Shown one piece after another: positions 11,752-23,089 of a DNA stretch of 64,000 nt (positions are counted from its first letter, which is position 1; every line of letters begins with the position of its first letter). The position numbers were made by a program, and so were the translations under genes. The notes below the pieces were generated by a model that did not search any database, was not told the DNA's origin, and worked only from the letters and a program-made list of their open reading frames with translations. The DNA lies in the NCBI GenBank assembly GCA_963575745.1, contig CAUYUJ010019115.1:131041-195040 (forward strand), given 5' to 3'. This DNA comes from Prorocentrum cordatum. Lineage: Eukaryota; Sar; Dinophyceae; Prorocentrales; Prorocentraceae.

Positions 11752-13774
11752 AAGTTAAATCGCAGGGCCGCCGCGCGCGCGGCGGCCCTGGCCCCTCGCG
11801 CGTCGTATATTTTCACCGAATGGCCAAGGGCCGCCGCGCGCACTATGCATATTCCCATACAGAACGGGCCAGGGCCACCGCGCGCGCGGCGGCCCTGGCC
11901 CCTCGCGCGTGGTATATTTTCGAACACAGAATGGACCGGGGCCGCCGCACGCACTATGCATTTTCCTATGCAGAACGGACCAGGGCCGTCGCGCGCGCGG
12001 CGGCCCTGGCCCCTCGCGCATGGTATATGTTTTTCACGCAGAATGGATCAGGGCCGCCGCATGCATTATGCATCTTCCCATACAGACGGGCCAGGGCCGC
12101 CGCGCGCGCGGCGGCCCTGGCCCCTCGCGCGTGATATATTTTCCCGACGCCGAATGGGCCAGGGCCGCCGCACGCACTTGCCTTTTCCCATGTAGAGCGG
12201 GCCAATGCCGCCGCGCGCGGCGGCCCTGGCCCACCGCACATTGTAGATTTTCCCGCAGATAATGGCCCTGGGCAGCCACACGCACTATGCATTTTCCCAT
12301 CCAGAACGAGCCAGGGCCGCCGCGCGCGCGGCTGCCCTGGCCCCTCGCGCATAATATATGTTTTTCACACGCAGAATGCCGCCGCGTGCATTATGCCCCA
12401 TACGAACGGCCCGGCCGCCCGCGCGCGCGCGGCTCCGGCCCCACGCGCAGGGCATATGCTCCCCACACAGAATGGGCCAGGGGGCGCCGCACGCACTATG
12501 CATTTTTCCCATAACCGGAACGGGCCAGGGCCATATTTTCCAATATCGAATGGGCCAGGGCCGCCGCGCGCACTATGCATTTTCCCATGCAGAACGGGCC
12601 AGGGCCCGCCGCGCGCGCGGCGGCCCTGGCTTCTCTTTTCCCGCAGATGGGCCGGGGCCGCCGCGCGCACGATGCATTTTCCAATGCAGAACGGGCCGGA
12701 GCCGCCGCGCGCGCGGCGGCTCTGGCCCCTCGTGCATTTGATATTTTCCAACACAGACTGGCACTGGGCCGCCGCTCGCAGTATGTATTTTGGCATCCAG
12801 AACGGGCCGGGGCCGCCGCGCACGCAGCGGCCCTGGCCCCTCTGGCCCCTCGCGCATGATATATTTTCCCACGCAACATGGGCCAGGGCCGCCGCGCGCA
12901 CTGTCCATTTTCCCATGCAGAATGGGCCAGGGCCGCCGCGCGCGCGGCGGCCCTGGCCCCTCGCGCATGGTATATCTTCCCGCGCAGAATGGGCCAGGGC
13001 CGCCGCGCGCACTATGCGTTTTCCAATGCAGAACGGCCCTGGCCCGCCGCGCGCGGCGGCTCTGGCCCTCGCGCATGGAATATTTTTCCACACAGATTGG
13101 CCCTGGCCGCCGCGCGCACTATGCATTTTTCGCATCCAGAACGGGCCAGGCCGCCGCGCGCATTATTCATTTCCGATCCAGAACGGGCCAGGCCGCCGCG
13201 CGCGCGGCGGCCCCTGGCTTTTTCCCGCATCGTATAATCTTCCTTCACAGATGGCCCCAGGGCCGCCGCACGCACTATGCTTTTTCCCATGCAGAACCTG
13301 CAAGGGCCGCCCGCGCGCGCGGCGGCCCTGGCCCCTCGCGCATGGTATATGTTCCTGCACAGAATGGCTCCGGGCCGCCGCGCGCGCGGCGGTCCTGGCC
13401 CCTCGCGCATGGTATATCTTCCCATGCAGATTGGGCCAGGGCCGCCGCGCGCACTATATGCATTTTCCCATCTAGAACGGGCCAGGGCCACCGAGCGCGC
13501 GGCGGCTCTTCTTGCATTGCATATTTTCCCATACAGAATGCGGCCCTGGCCCCTCGCGCATGGTGCATTTTCCCACGCAGAATGAACCTGGGCCGCCGCG
13601 CGCACTCTGCATTTTCGCATCCAGAACGAGGCCGCCGCACGCACTTTGCATTTTCCAACGCAGAACGGGCCAAGGGCGCCGCGCGCGCGGCGGTCCTACC
13701 CTCTCGCATGGTATATCTCCCCACGCAGAATGGCCCGGGGCCACCGCGCGCGCGGCGGTCCTGGCTCCTTGCGG

Positions 13775-13775
<1 letters not shown>
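11752..13775. repeat. ~110-bp palindromic minisatellite array
   Basis: About 18 tandem copies, period about 105-112 bp. Each unit alternates a perfect GC palindrome (GGGCCAGGGCCGCCGCGCGC and its complement), the segment GGTATATTTTCCCACGCAGA, and a second half-site with CGCACTATGCATTTTCCCAT. The palindrome can form a stem of about 14 bp in every unit. Isolated copies occur at 20,400-20,480 and 21,805-21,920. Ala/Arg/Pro-rich frames across it are repeat translations. Confidence 0.92.

Positions 13776-13777
<2 letters not shown>

Positions 13778-13811
<34 letters not shown>
13778..13811. repeat. TA dinucleotide run
   Basis: (TA)17, directly downstream of the palindromic array and followed by a CCCGGGGGACGAGG segment. 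The isolated palindrome copies near 20.4 and 21.8 kb also follow TA runs, so the pair may be one composite element. Confidence 0.95.
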
Positions 13812-13814
<3 letters not shown>

Positions 13815-15030
13815 GGGGGACGAGGTCCCCTGGCCGAGCCCAAGGACCTCGGGGGCGCATGGGGGTGCAGGGCCCCCGGGGCCGCTCGGAAGGGTTCCCG
13901 TTCGGCTCCAGAGACCGCCAGGGCGGGCTCCAGCCCAGCCAAGACAGCCCGCGAGCGCTCCAACACGCGCCAGCATGGCTTCCAGACGAGCCCAGCGGCC
14001 ACCAACACGCCCCAAGCGGCCTCCAAGACGCCTCCCAAGAGAACCCCAAGAGGCAAACAAGTTGATTTTTTTTCATTGGTTTTTTCAATGTTTTTTGTCT
14101 TCTCGCTTTTCCTGCTTTCCGACGCTCCAAGACGGCCCAAGAGGCCCCCAAAAGAGCCCCAGGACGGCCCAAGAGGCCCCTAAGCCGGCCCCAAGACGGC
14201 CCACGACGCCCCCAAAGGCGTCCCGAGACGGCCCAAAAGGCCCCCAAGACGGCCCAGGAGCCGCCCAAGACAGCTCCAGGAGGGCCCCGCCATGGCCTGA
14301 AGACTGCCTAAGCGAGCCCAGCGGACCTCCAACACGCGCCAGCATGGCCTCCAGTCCAGACGAGGCCAGAAGCCAGCAACACTCCCCAAGCGGCCTGCAA
14401 GAGGCCTCCCAAGGAGCCCCAAGAGGCCACAAACGTTGATGTTTCATTGTTTTCTCGATGTGTTTTGCCTTCTCGCTTTTTCTGTTTTGCGACGCTCCCA
14501 GACGGCCCAAGAGGCACCCAAGACAGCCCCAGGACGGCCCAAGAGGCCCCCGAGCCGGCCCCAAGACAGCCCAAGAGGCCCCCAAAGGCGTCCCAAGATG
14601 GCCCAAGTGAGCCCCAAGACAACCCAGGAGCCGCTCAAGACAGCCCCAGGAGGGCCCCGACATGGCCTGACGACTGCCTAAAAGGCCAGCGAGCCTCCAA
14701 CACGCGCCAGCATGGCCTCCAGACGAGCCCACAGGCCACCAACACGCCCCAAGCGGCCCCCAAGAGGCCTCCCAAGAGAACCCCAAGAGGCCACAAACGC
14801 TGACTTGTCATTGGTTCTTTCGATGTTTTTCGCGTTCTTGCTTTTTTGCTTTCCGACGCTCCAAGACGGCCCAAGAGGCCCCCAAGAGAGCCCCAGGACG
14901 GCCCAAGAAACCCTTAAGCCTGGCCCAAGACGGCCCAAGACGCCCCCAAAGGCGTCCCAAGACGGGGCCCCGACATGGCCTCAATATTGCCTAAGCGAGC
15001 CCAGCGGACCCCAAGAGAGCCCAGGGATAT
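13812..15030. repeat. Tandem ~370-bp units with CCAAGACGGCC core
   Basis: Three clear copies, anchored by CTCCAACACGCGCCAGCATG near 13,958, 14,328 and 14,697. Each continues with an AGGCC-rich part, a T-rich box (TTTCATTGGTTTTTT-like) and CGACGCTCCAAGACGG. A partial fourth T-rich box lies at 15,340-15,400. Pro/Arg-rich (plus) and Trp/Gly/Leu-rich (minus) frames follow from the repeat. Confidence 0.85.
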
Positions 15031-15036
15031 ATGTGT

Positions 15037-15046
15037 ATATGTGTAC

Positions 15047-15089
<43 letters not shown>
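15037..15089. repeat. TA/TGTA run
   Basis: ATATGTGTATATGTGTACATG followed by about 18 TA units, then CCCTGGGGGGCAGG, mirroring the arrangement at 13,778-13,830. Confidence 0.93.
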
Positions 15090-15090
<1 letters not shown>

Positions 15091-15540
15091 CCCTGGGGGG
15101 CAGGCCCGGGGCCCACAAACAGGTGCCTCGACCCCCCACGGGAGGACGGGGCGGCCGGGGAGGTCCAGAATAGTCCAGGAGGCCTCCAGAGGCTCCCTAG
15201 ACGGCCCGCGGGCCCCGAGTCGCCGAAAGACCGCTCCAGGACGCCCAAGATAGGCCCAAGACGGCCCGAGAGGCGCCCCAAGGCACTCCACGACGCTTCA
15301 AGACGACTCTCCAGAGCGCTTCAAAAGGCCGAAATCGTCAATTTTACAAAACGGTTTTGGAACGATTTTGGCCTTTCCGCCTGCTCGGCTGTCCGACGTT
15401 CCAAGACGGCTCAATAAGCCCCCAAGAGCGCCCCAAGACAGCCCAAGAGGGCCCCAAGACGGCCCCAGAGGCGCCCAAAACAGCCCAAGAGAGCCCCAAG
15501 ACGGCCCCAAGATGCGCCCAAGAGGGGGACCACGACTGCG
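15090..15540. repeat. CCAAGACGGCC block
   Basis: Continuation of the dispersed CCAAGAGGCCCC repeat, containing the partial fourth ~370-bp unit. It ends at a GACGCTTCGCGT-like motif (TTTACGCTTCGCGTATCCCC, 15,547-15,566). No gene. Confidence 0.75.
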
Positions 15541-15754
15541 AAATTCTTTACGCTTCGCGTATCCCCACCAGCCCATCTCACAACAGCAACTCTTGCGAAG
15601 CATGCCGACAGTCGTGTTTTTCAGGCGTGTTTCCGCCTGCCCCCGCATATCTCCCCTGTTCCTCCTTCCTCCCGCCTCCTTGTACATCCTCCTTGTGGTG
15701 GGAGCGGGAGAAGGACGAGGCGGAGGAGGAGGGAGAGAAAGCGCTCCTCGTGGT

Positions 15755-16010
15755 TTGAGTCGTTTGGGGTTTCTTGTCCTGGTGTGAGTCGTTCGGGCCC
15801 TTCTTCCTGGTGTGAATCGTTCGGGCTCTTCGTGATGTGAGTCGTTCGGGCTCTTCGTCCTGGTGTGAGTCGTTCGGGCTTCTCGTGGTGTGAGTTGTTC
15901 GGGCCCCTCGTCGTCGTGTGAGTCGTTCGGGCCCCTCCTCCTGGTGTGACTCGTTCGGGCTCCTCGTGGTGTGAGTCGTTCGGGGCCCTCGTCGTGGTGT
16001 GAGTCGTTTT
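15755..16010. repeat. GTGTGAGTCGTTCGGGC minisatellite
   Basis: About ten units of TGGTGTGAGTCGTTCGGGCTCCTCGTCC and shortened forms (unit 22-30 bp). The last unit runs into the CTTGGGG block. Minus-strand frames show repeated ESH/THTRRG-like peptides from it. Confidence 0.9.
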
Positions 16011-16325
16011 GGGAGCCTCTTGGAGGCCGTTTGGGGCGTCTTCGGGGCCTCTTGGCGGCCCCAGGGGCTTCTAGGAGCGTCTTGGGTGCCTTGGGGGAGC
16101 GTCTTCGGGCCTCTTGGGAGCCTCTTGGAGGCCGTTTGGGGCGTCTTGGGGGCCTCTTGGCGGCTCCAGGGGCTTCCAGGAGCGTCTTGGGTGCCTCGGG
16201 GGAGCCTCTTGGGGCCTCTTGGGCGCCTCTTGGGGGCATCTTGGGGGCCTCTTGGAGGCCTCTTGGGGGCCCTTGGAGGCCTCTTGGAGGCCTCTTGGAG
16301 GGGTCTGGGAGGAATCTTGGGGCCA
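16010..16325. repeat. CTTGGAGGCCTCTTGGGGGC block
   Basis: A second plus-orientation copy of the CTTGGGGCC family. A segment of about 105 bp (GTTTGGGGCGTCTT...) is duplicated at about 16,028 and 16,133. Confidence 0.85.
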
Positions 16326-16469
16326 TCTGTCGGGCGATCGATCACAGATGGGGGGAGCACTTTTCTCCCTCCCCCCGTCGGGGCCAGAATCCTCGTGAGG
16401 GGTGTCGTTTTTTAGCCCTCCGAGGAGTCGAACAAGACCCCTCCTGCGACCCGCGGAGGGACCTCTCCA

Positions 16470-16597
16470 GGCCAAGGGGGAGGGGGTAGGGGGAGGGGTA
16501 AACCCCTCCCCGAAGGGGAAGAAGGGGGGTTGAGAACAGAGCGGGCTCTCTAAACCACTCACGCCCAAAGGGCTGGTGGGATTTGACCCTCCCGCTT
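16470..16597 (+). repeat. Dispersed ~130-bp repeat, copy 2
   Basis: Same block order as at 11,461: GGGGGAGGGGTAAACCCCTC, CCGAAGGGGAAGAAGGGG, TAAACCACTCACGCCC, AAAGGGCTGGTGGGA. It directly follows a CTTGGGG block, as the third copy also does. Confidence 0.78.
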
Positions 16598-16867
16598 GAA
16601 TAGTGCCCAGGAGGCCCCAAGGAGCCCCCAAGAGGCCCCAGGAGGCCCCCGAAAGTCACCCAGGAGGCCCAAACAAGGCTTCGAGAGGCCAGAAAACAAA
16701 CTCGAGGAGGCCCCACCACGGTCCCAAAACGGCTACCCAGAAGCTACCATCAGGCCCATCCAAGCCCGCAGAGACAGGCGGGCCTCCCCAGCCACATGAT
16801 TTTGTCGGTCCTCGGGTCGCGGCGTGTCGTGCCGCCTCAACCGCGCTCCTTTGGCGGGCCGATCCCC

Positions 16868-17115
16868 CTCTTCCTCCCCTTCCTTTTCCTCCTCCTCCTC
16901 CTCCTCCTCCTCCTGCTCCTGCTCCTCCCCCTCCTGCTCCTCATCTTCCTCCTCCTCCTCCTCCTCCTTCTCATCCTCCTCCTCCTGCTCCTGCTCTCCC
17001 ACCTCCTCCTCCTCCTCCTCCTCCTCTTCCTCCTCCTCCTCCTCCTCCTCCTCCTCCTCCTCCTTTCCTCTTCTTCCTCCTCCTCCTCCTCCTCCTCCTC
17101 TTCCTCTTCTTCCGT
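16868..17115. repeat. CCT trinucleotide tract
   Basis: (CCT)n with CTT and GCT variants. Poly-Ser/Leu/Pro (plus) and Glu/Arg (minus) frames are artefacts. Confidence 0.95.
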
Positions 17116-17960
17116 CAAGGAACGTCTCAGGATGAAGAGCCGTCCCCGGGGAAAGGGTCGGGACTTCGGGGGCCGCGTATTGACAAAATCAGGACGTCGC
17201 ATGTCTGTGCTATCCACGTCCCAGTTCCCGCGCGTCGGCGTCCCGAGGATCGCAGCGACACGCTATCCACTCGCGTGGGCCGTAGCGTGTCGCCAGGGCC
17301 GCCCTCGCGACATGCGACAGAGACGTTCCCGGCCGTAGCCTTGGAGGTGGGGCGGAGGGGGGGGGTCAGGGCCTAAGTTGGGCCCCGTTTTGGAGCCTGA
17401 CCCCCCATTGGGTGTTTTAATCGTGCTCCGCCTCTGGTTTCTGTGTTTCACGTGGTACCGCCGTGGAGCCCTGGGTTTTTGGTCCTGGGCTGAAGGTCGC
17501 GGACCGTCCCTTGGGAGAGTTCTTGCGTGGACGTCGGCTGTGGTAGGGTTTCACGAGACCCACCGCTCTGTCGCACGCTGAGGACACTGAGGAGCCGAGG
17601 AACGCTGCGAGCTACGTCGCTCAGAGTCTGGCCACTGCAATACCCAGACATCTGGCGCTCCAGTCTTTCTGATGCGTGGACCCCCAGAGGTCTGGCCACC
17701 TTCCCTACGGCCAGTTTTTCAGCGTGAGTCGTTGCCTGACGGTCCCGGGGCCCGTTGATAGCCCCCTGAGGTCGACAACGGACAAACTCCCGTGCGCCCG
17801 CGCGCCTCGCCGCTTTTGTCCGCCCCTCGCCGTCCTCGACCTCGGCCTCTGTCGCTTTGGGCGAGCCCTAGCTGACCAAAGATGACCGCCGACAAATCCC
17901 CAGAGAACCACGAAAAAAGAGGCTCCAAGAGGCCCCGAATAGGCCCCCAGGAAGCCCCAA
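17116..17960. other. GC-rich spacer, no gene seen
   Basis: About 850 bp without repeats that I can detect and without a domain-bearing frame. It becomes similar to the tandem array that starts at about 17,960. Confidence 0.45.
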
Positions 17961-19795
17961 CCTCCAGTCCCAGGCTTTGGCGTGCCCCCGAGTGCCTTTC
18001 TGTTTCCCTCATCCCTCGTTGTCCGTTCTTCTGGATATCTCTCTTGTTATTGGGTGGCTTGCGGCTCACGTTCCACATCCTTCTCTTTTCTCCCCGCCTC
18101 CCTCCTCCCCGCTGCGTCCCTTTCCCTCATTCCTCCACCTCGTCTCTCCTTCACGCCTTCTTCTATCCGCCTCCCTCATGCTGTTTCGGCCCCTCCATCC
18201 CTCATCCCCATCTCTCCGTCACTTCTTCCTCCCTCCGCCTCCCTCGCCCAGCATCCTGCACCACCATGTGGTAGGAGACCCAGCTTGACAACAAAAGGGG
18301 AAATCCTCAAACCCTTTTTTTCAACGTCTCCCCCCTTTGTTTCCTCCTGTCCCAGAATTTTGCGTGCCCCCGAGTGCGTTTCCGCTTCCCCCCAGCACTC
18401 GCCGCCTTTTCTCCTTGATCATTATTTCTTGCTCTTGGTTTTCCTGCGCCTCCCGTTTCACATCCACCTCCTATCTCGCCTCTTCTCTCCTCCCCCCTGT
18501 GTCATTTTCCTTCCTACCTCTCTCAGCCTCCCTCATGCGTTTCCGTCTTCCACACCCTTCGCTTTTGTTCTCCCGGATCTCTCCCTTTCTCCTGGTTCTC
18601 CTGCGTCTCCCGTTCTTCGTCCTCATTCATCTCCCACTCCCTTCTCCCCGCTGCGTCCGTTGCCCTCTTCCATCCTCTTCGTTTCTCCTTCACGCCTGGT
18701 TGTTCAATGATTTTGACCTCTCGAGCGCTTACCCGTAGCTCTTGGGGGACTCGTGGAGGTCTCTTGGGGCGATCTTGGGTTCTCCTCGGGGCCTCCAGAG
18801 CCACCTTGGAAAAAAGTATTTCCCCCACGTTCTTGTTTTCATGGTCGACCCCCCTCATCCGTTCCCTCCTGTCCCAGGTTTCTGCGTGCCCCCGAGTGCC
18901 TTTTCTGTTTCCCTCATCCCTCGTTGTCTGTTAGATTTGCTCTCTCTGTCTCTCTCTCTCTATCTCTTTCTCTCTCTCTCTCTCCTGCTCTTGGGTTTCG
19001 TGCGCCTCACTTTCCACATGTTTCTCCTTTCTCTCCGCCTCCCTCCTCCCCGCTGAGTCGTGTTCCCTCCTCCCTCCACCTCGTCTCTCCTTCACGCCTT
19101 TTTCCTTCCCCCTCACTCATGCGTTTCCGTCTTTCCGCTCCCTCATCCTCATCTCTCCTTCATTCCTTCCTCCCTCCGCCGCCCTCACCCAGCATCCTGC
19201 CCCACTCAGTGGTGGGAGGCCCAGCTTGCAAAGAAAAGGATTTCCCCAAATGTTTGTTTCAAGGCCCTCCCCCTCTGTTTCCTCCAGTCCCAGGCTTTGG
19301 TGTGCCCCCGAGAGCGGTTCCGTGTTCCCCATTCTTCGCTGCCCGTTGTCCCTGATCGTTTTTTCTTGTTGTTGGTTCTCTTGCGCCTCCCGTTCCACAT
19401 CCACCTCTTTTTTTCCTGTTCCTCTCCTCCCCGCTGCGTCATTGTCCCCCCTCCATCTTCCTCGTCTCTCCTTCACGCCTTCGTCTCTCCCCCTCCCTCC
19501 TGCGTGTCTGTGTCCCCCACCCCTCGCTGTTCGTTCTCCCCGATCTCTCCCTTGTTCCTGGTTCTCTTGCGTATCTCGTTCCACGTCCTCCTCGCTCTCC
19601 CAGCCCCCCCCCTTGCTTCCTCTTGTCCCAGGCTTTGGCGTGCGTGCCCCAGAGCGTGTTTCCGGTTTCCCCATCCCTCGTTGTCAGTCTCCGCTTGCTT
19701 CCTTCCCGTTGCGCCATTTTCTCTCTTCCCTCCCCATCGTCTCTCCTTCACGCCTTCCTCTCTCCGCCCCCCTCATGCTGTTTCGGCTTCCCAAC
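17960..19795. repeat. CT-rich tandem array, 340-520-bp units
   Basis: Five anchors, TCCCAGGCTTTGGCGTGCCC or close variants, lie at about 17,968, 18,349, 18,871, 19,288 and 19,626 (spacings 381, 522, 417, 337). Each is followed by CCGAGTGCCTTTC, TTTCCCCATCCCTCG, a CT-rich stretch, a CTCTTGGGTTT/CTGCGCCTC box and TCTCCTTCACGCC. Unit length varies, so it is an irregular higher-order repeat. Ser/Leu/Pro frames are not genes. Confidence 0.85.
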
Positions 19796-19799
19796 GCTG

Positions 19800-20150
19800 C
19801 AACACGGCCCAAGAGGTCCCCAAGACAGCACCAAGACAGCCCATGAGATCTCCGCGACGGCCCGAATACGACGAAAGAGAGCGCCAAGACGGCCCCAGAT
19901 GCCGTCACGACGGCCAAGAGGCCCTCAAGACGGCCCCAAGACGGGGACAATGGCGGGGATCCAAACCGACATTTCGAGCACAGATGCCAAGAGCCCAGGG
20001 GAGGCCCCTGAAGCGCCCCCAAAAAGTGCTAAGATGCCACCAGGAGAGCCCAAACCAAAACCCGAGATGCCCCACCCCCCCAAAGCCCCAAGAGCCTTCA
20101 AGAACGTCCCCCAAAGGCATCCAACAATACTCCCAGCATGGTCTTGCCAG
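19800..20150. repeat. CCAAGACGGCC block (2)
   Basis: Reverse-orientation member of the CTTGGGGCC family with GATGCC interruptions; no coding signal. Confidence 0.7.
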
Positions 20151-20367
20151 GCTCTCAGGGGTTCTCGGGCATCCGCCTGAGCCTGCCCTGTGTCCTTCTT
20201 CTGGACGCCTTGCGCAACTTCCTGGAGCGCTTATTCAGCGTCTCCCCACCAGGAAGTACGCTCCCATATGGTGACCCTTGCCAGATGATGTCCATCCTCA
20301 TCCGATCTTATGAGGTTGGCTAGGACTGCGCTAGAACCTAAGCGCGCGCGAAGCGCGCGCGTGGTTC

Positions 20368-20480
20368 TAGTATATATATATATATATATATATCCACAGA
20401 ATGGGCCAGGACCGCCGCGCGCACTATGCGTTTCCCATACAGCACGTGCCAGGGCCGCCGCGCGCGCGCGGGTGGCCCCG
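20368..20480. repeat. TA run plus isolated palindrome unit
   Basis: (TA)n at 20,368-20,391 followed by CCACAGAATGGGCCAGGACC and the CGCACTATGCGTTTCCCAT half-site of the 11.75-13.78 kb array, ending in a GCGCGCGC run. One unit inserted outside the main array. Confidence 0.8.
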
Positions 20481-20499
20481 CGTCGCGCGGGTCACCAGC

Positions 20500-21480
20500 G
20501 CGCGCGCGGGCGCCTCGCATATTGCATTGGTTTTCGATGCTCCACGTTTATGGCCGCCTCTCCGTCCCAGAGAATTATTTGTTACATTGGGTTTTGACCG
20601 TTGTTTTCAATTTTACATTGCCTCCGATGGTATACACCTAATACAGGATGCATCGCGCGCACGCACGCGCGCGCGTGCGCGCGCGCGTGACCCACCCCCC
20701 GCGCGAGTCACCAGCGCGCGCGCCTCGTAGAATACTTCATTATTGTTATTATTTTTATTTTCCACATTTCTATGGCCGCCTCTTGGGCCCACATACTGAT
20801 TTTTTTATCTTGGGTTTTGATCGCTGAGTTCTGAACTTAACATTGCCTCTGATTGTATAGAAGAATACAGGATGCATCGCGCCGGAGGCCATGTTAAGTT
20901 GAAAACTCCATGGCCAAAACCACATGTAAAATTCACTATCTCGGCCCAAGTGGCGGCCATGTAAACGTGGAATATAAAAAGCAGTGCAATATGCGAGGCG
21001 CGCGCGCGGTGTGTCCTGCATGGGTTGTATGCAATCGGAGGCCATGTTAAGTGGAAAACTCAACGGTCAAAACCCAATGTAAAAATCATTCTCCGGGGCA
21101 AAGAGGCGGCCATATATGCGCGAACTATAGGAAACCAATGCAATGTGCGAGGCGCGCGCGCACGCGATGTATCCTGCATTGGTTTTATGCAATCGGAAGC
21201 CGCGTTAACTTGAAAACCCAATGGTCAAAACCCACTGTCAAACAATCCATTACCTGGGCCCAAGAGGCGGCCATATAAACGCGGAACATTGAGCGCCAAT
21301 GCAATATGCGAGGCGCGCGCGCGCCGGTGACCCGCGCGGGGGGTGGGCCACCCGCGCGCGCGCGATGCATCCTGTATTGGCTTTATACAATCGGAGGCCA
21401 TGCTAAGTCGAAAACCCATAATCAAAGTGTAAAATTTCATTCTCTGGGCCCAAAGAGGCGGCCATATAAACGTGGATTTA
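20500..21480. repeat. Head-to-head cluster of ~165-200-bp units
   Basis: Unit: GCGCGCGATGCATCCTG, CATTGGTTTTATGCAATCGG, AGGCCATGTTAAG, AAAACCCAATGGTCAAAACC, then CCCAAGAGGCGGCCATATAA. It is reverse-complemented at 20,503-20,660 and 20,715-20,880, and forward at 20,880-21,000, 21,005-21,150, 21,155-21,310 and 21,365-21,475, with one more at 21,670-21,800. The switch point near 20,885 makes a large imperfect palindrome. GC-rich GCGCGC hairpins separate units. Confidence 0.82.
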
Positions 21481-21587
21481 TTATTATTATTAATATTGTT
21501 ATTAGTATTATTTTTATTATTATTTTTATTATTATTATTATATATATATATATGTATGTATGTATGGATGTATGTATGTATGTATGC

Positions 21588-21625
<38 letters not shown>
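21475..21625. repeat. TTA, TA and GTAT simple repeats
   Basis: (TTA)n from 21,475, (TA)n at 21,540, (GTAT)n at 21,555-21,590 and (TA)n at 21,595-21,621: an AT-rich island in GC-rich DNA, directly before a GCGAGGCGCGCGC hairpin. Confidence 0.93.
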
Positions 21626-21626
<1 letters not shown>

Positions 21627-21804
21627 AGGCGCGCGCGCGCTGGCGACCCGCGCGGGGCGCGGTCGCCCGCGCGCGCGGTGCATTCTGCATTGGTTTTATA
21701 CGCTCGCCTCCCATGTTAAGTTGAAAACTCAATGTTCGAGACCCAATGTAAAGACAACAAGAACAAACATTCTCTGGGCCCACGATGCGACCATATACAA
21801 GTGG

Positions 21805-21925
21805 GGTGCGCCGCACGCACTATGCATTTTCCCATGCAGAACGGGCCATGGCCGCCGCGCGCGCGGCGGCCGTGGCCCCTCGCGCGTGGTATATTTTCCA
21901 ATGCAGAATGGGCCGCGCGCGCCTG
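21805..21925. repeat. Second isolated palindrome unit
   Basis: Carries CGCACTATGCATTTTCCCAT, GCAGAACGGGCCATGGCC, the GC palindrome, and GTGGTATATTTTCCAATGCA, matching one unit of the 11.75-13.78 kb array. In the palindrome both sides have changed (CCATGG... with ...CCGTGG), so pairing is largely kept. Confidence 0.85.
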
Positions 21926-21934
21926 GTCCCAAAG

Positions 21935-23085
21935 CTACCTTCTTCCGATGTAGCTGTTGCTAGGGGTCGCGAGCCCGCCCTCGCGCATCCCCAACAAAAC
22001 GCGCCGCTCGGTGGACATCCGCGCGGGCGCGCGCTTGGTCCCCAAACCACAGCCTTCCGAAGTGTAGATGTTGCTAGGGATCGCGGCCCCGCCCTCTCGC
22101 ATCCCCAGCAGGACAAGCCACTCGGTGGACATCCGCGCGCGCGCCTGGCCCCAAAACATTGTTCTCAGAAGTGTAGCTGTTGCTCGGGATCGCGACCCCG
22201 CCCTCTCGCATCCTCAGCAAAACTACAACTCGGTGGACATCCGCGCGCGCGCGCCTGGTCCCCAAACTACCTTCTTCCGACTTGAAGCTGTTGCTAGGGA
22301 TCGCGGCACCGCCATTTCGCATCCTCAACAACAGAAATACAACTCGATGGACATCCGCGCGCGCGCCTGGCCCCAAAACAACCTTCATCAGACATGTAGC
22401 TATTGCTCGGGATTGCGACCCCGCCCTCTCTTATCTTCAGCAAAACATGCCACTCGGTGGACATCCGCGCGCGCGCCTGGCCCCAAAGCTACCTTCTTCC
22501 GAATTGTAGCTGTTGCTAGGGGTCGCGACCCCACCCTCCTCGCATCTCCAGCAAAACATACCACTCGGTGGACACACCCGCGCGCGCCTGGTCCCAAAAC
22601 TACATTCTTCCGAATTGCAGCTGGCGTTTGGGATCGCGACCGCACCTTCTCGCATCCTTAGCAGAGAAAAAAACACTCAGTGGACATCCACGTGCCCGCT
22701 CCCCCCGCGGAAAAAAAAAAACGCTCGTTGGACATCCGCGCGCGCGCGCGCCTGGTCTCAAAACTACTTCTCTCCATATTGTAGCTGTTGCTAGGGGTCG
22801 CGACCCCACCCTTTCGCATCCTGTCAAACGTACCACTCGGTGGACATCCGTGCGCGCGCGCGCCTGGCCCCAAATTTATTTTCTTCCGAATTGTAGCTGC
22901 CGCTAGGGATCCCGACCCCGCCTTTTCGCATCCCCCGCAAAAATCTACTCGGTGGACATCCGCGCGCGCCTGGTCCCAAAACTACCTTCTTCCGAATCGT
23001 AGCTGTTGCTAGGGATCGCGACCCCGCCCTCTCGCATCCTCAGCATCAGCATGCCACTCGGTGGACATCCGCGCGCGCACGCCCC
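21935..23085. repeat. ~110-bp minisatellite array
   Basis: Eleven copies anchored by CTCGGTGGACATCCGCGCGC (about 22,008, 22,120, 22,230, 22,343, 22,452, 22,563, 22,675, 22,724, 22,833, 22,946, 23,053). Each continues GCCTGGTCCCAAAACTACC, TTCTTCCGAATTGTAGCTGT, TGCTAGGGATCGCGACCCCG, CCCTCTCGCATCCTCAGCAA. One unit near 22,680 is truncated to about 50 bp with an A run. There are no unique spacers, so it is not CRISPR. Confidence 0.93.
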
Positions 23086-23089
23086 TGTT

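Noticed and set aside
13812-15500. Pro/Arg/Gln-rich ORFs (up to 549 residues) over CCAAGACGGCC repeats
   Set aside because: The repeat is open in several frames on both strands, and the peptides (GPQDGPRGP-type) follow the DNA period.
21935-23085. Possible CRISPR array (regular repeats of ~110 bp)
   Set aside because: The whole unit is repeated with no unique spacers, and the context is eukaryotic. The same applies to the 13-bp array at 7.7-8.5 kb.
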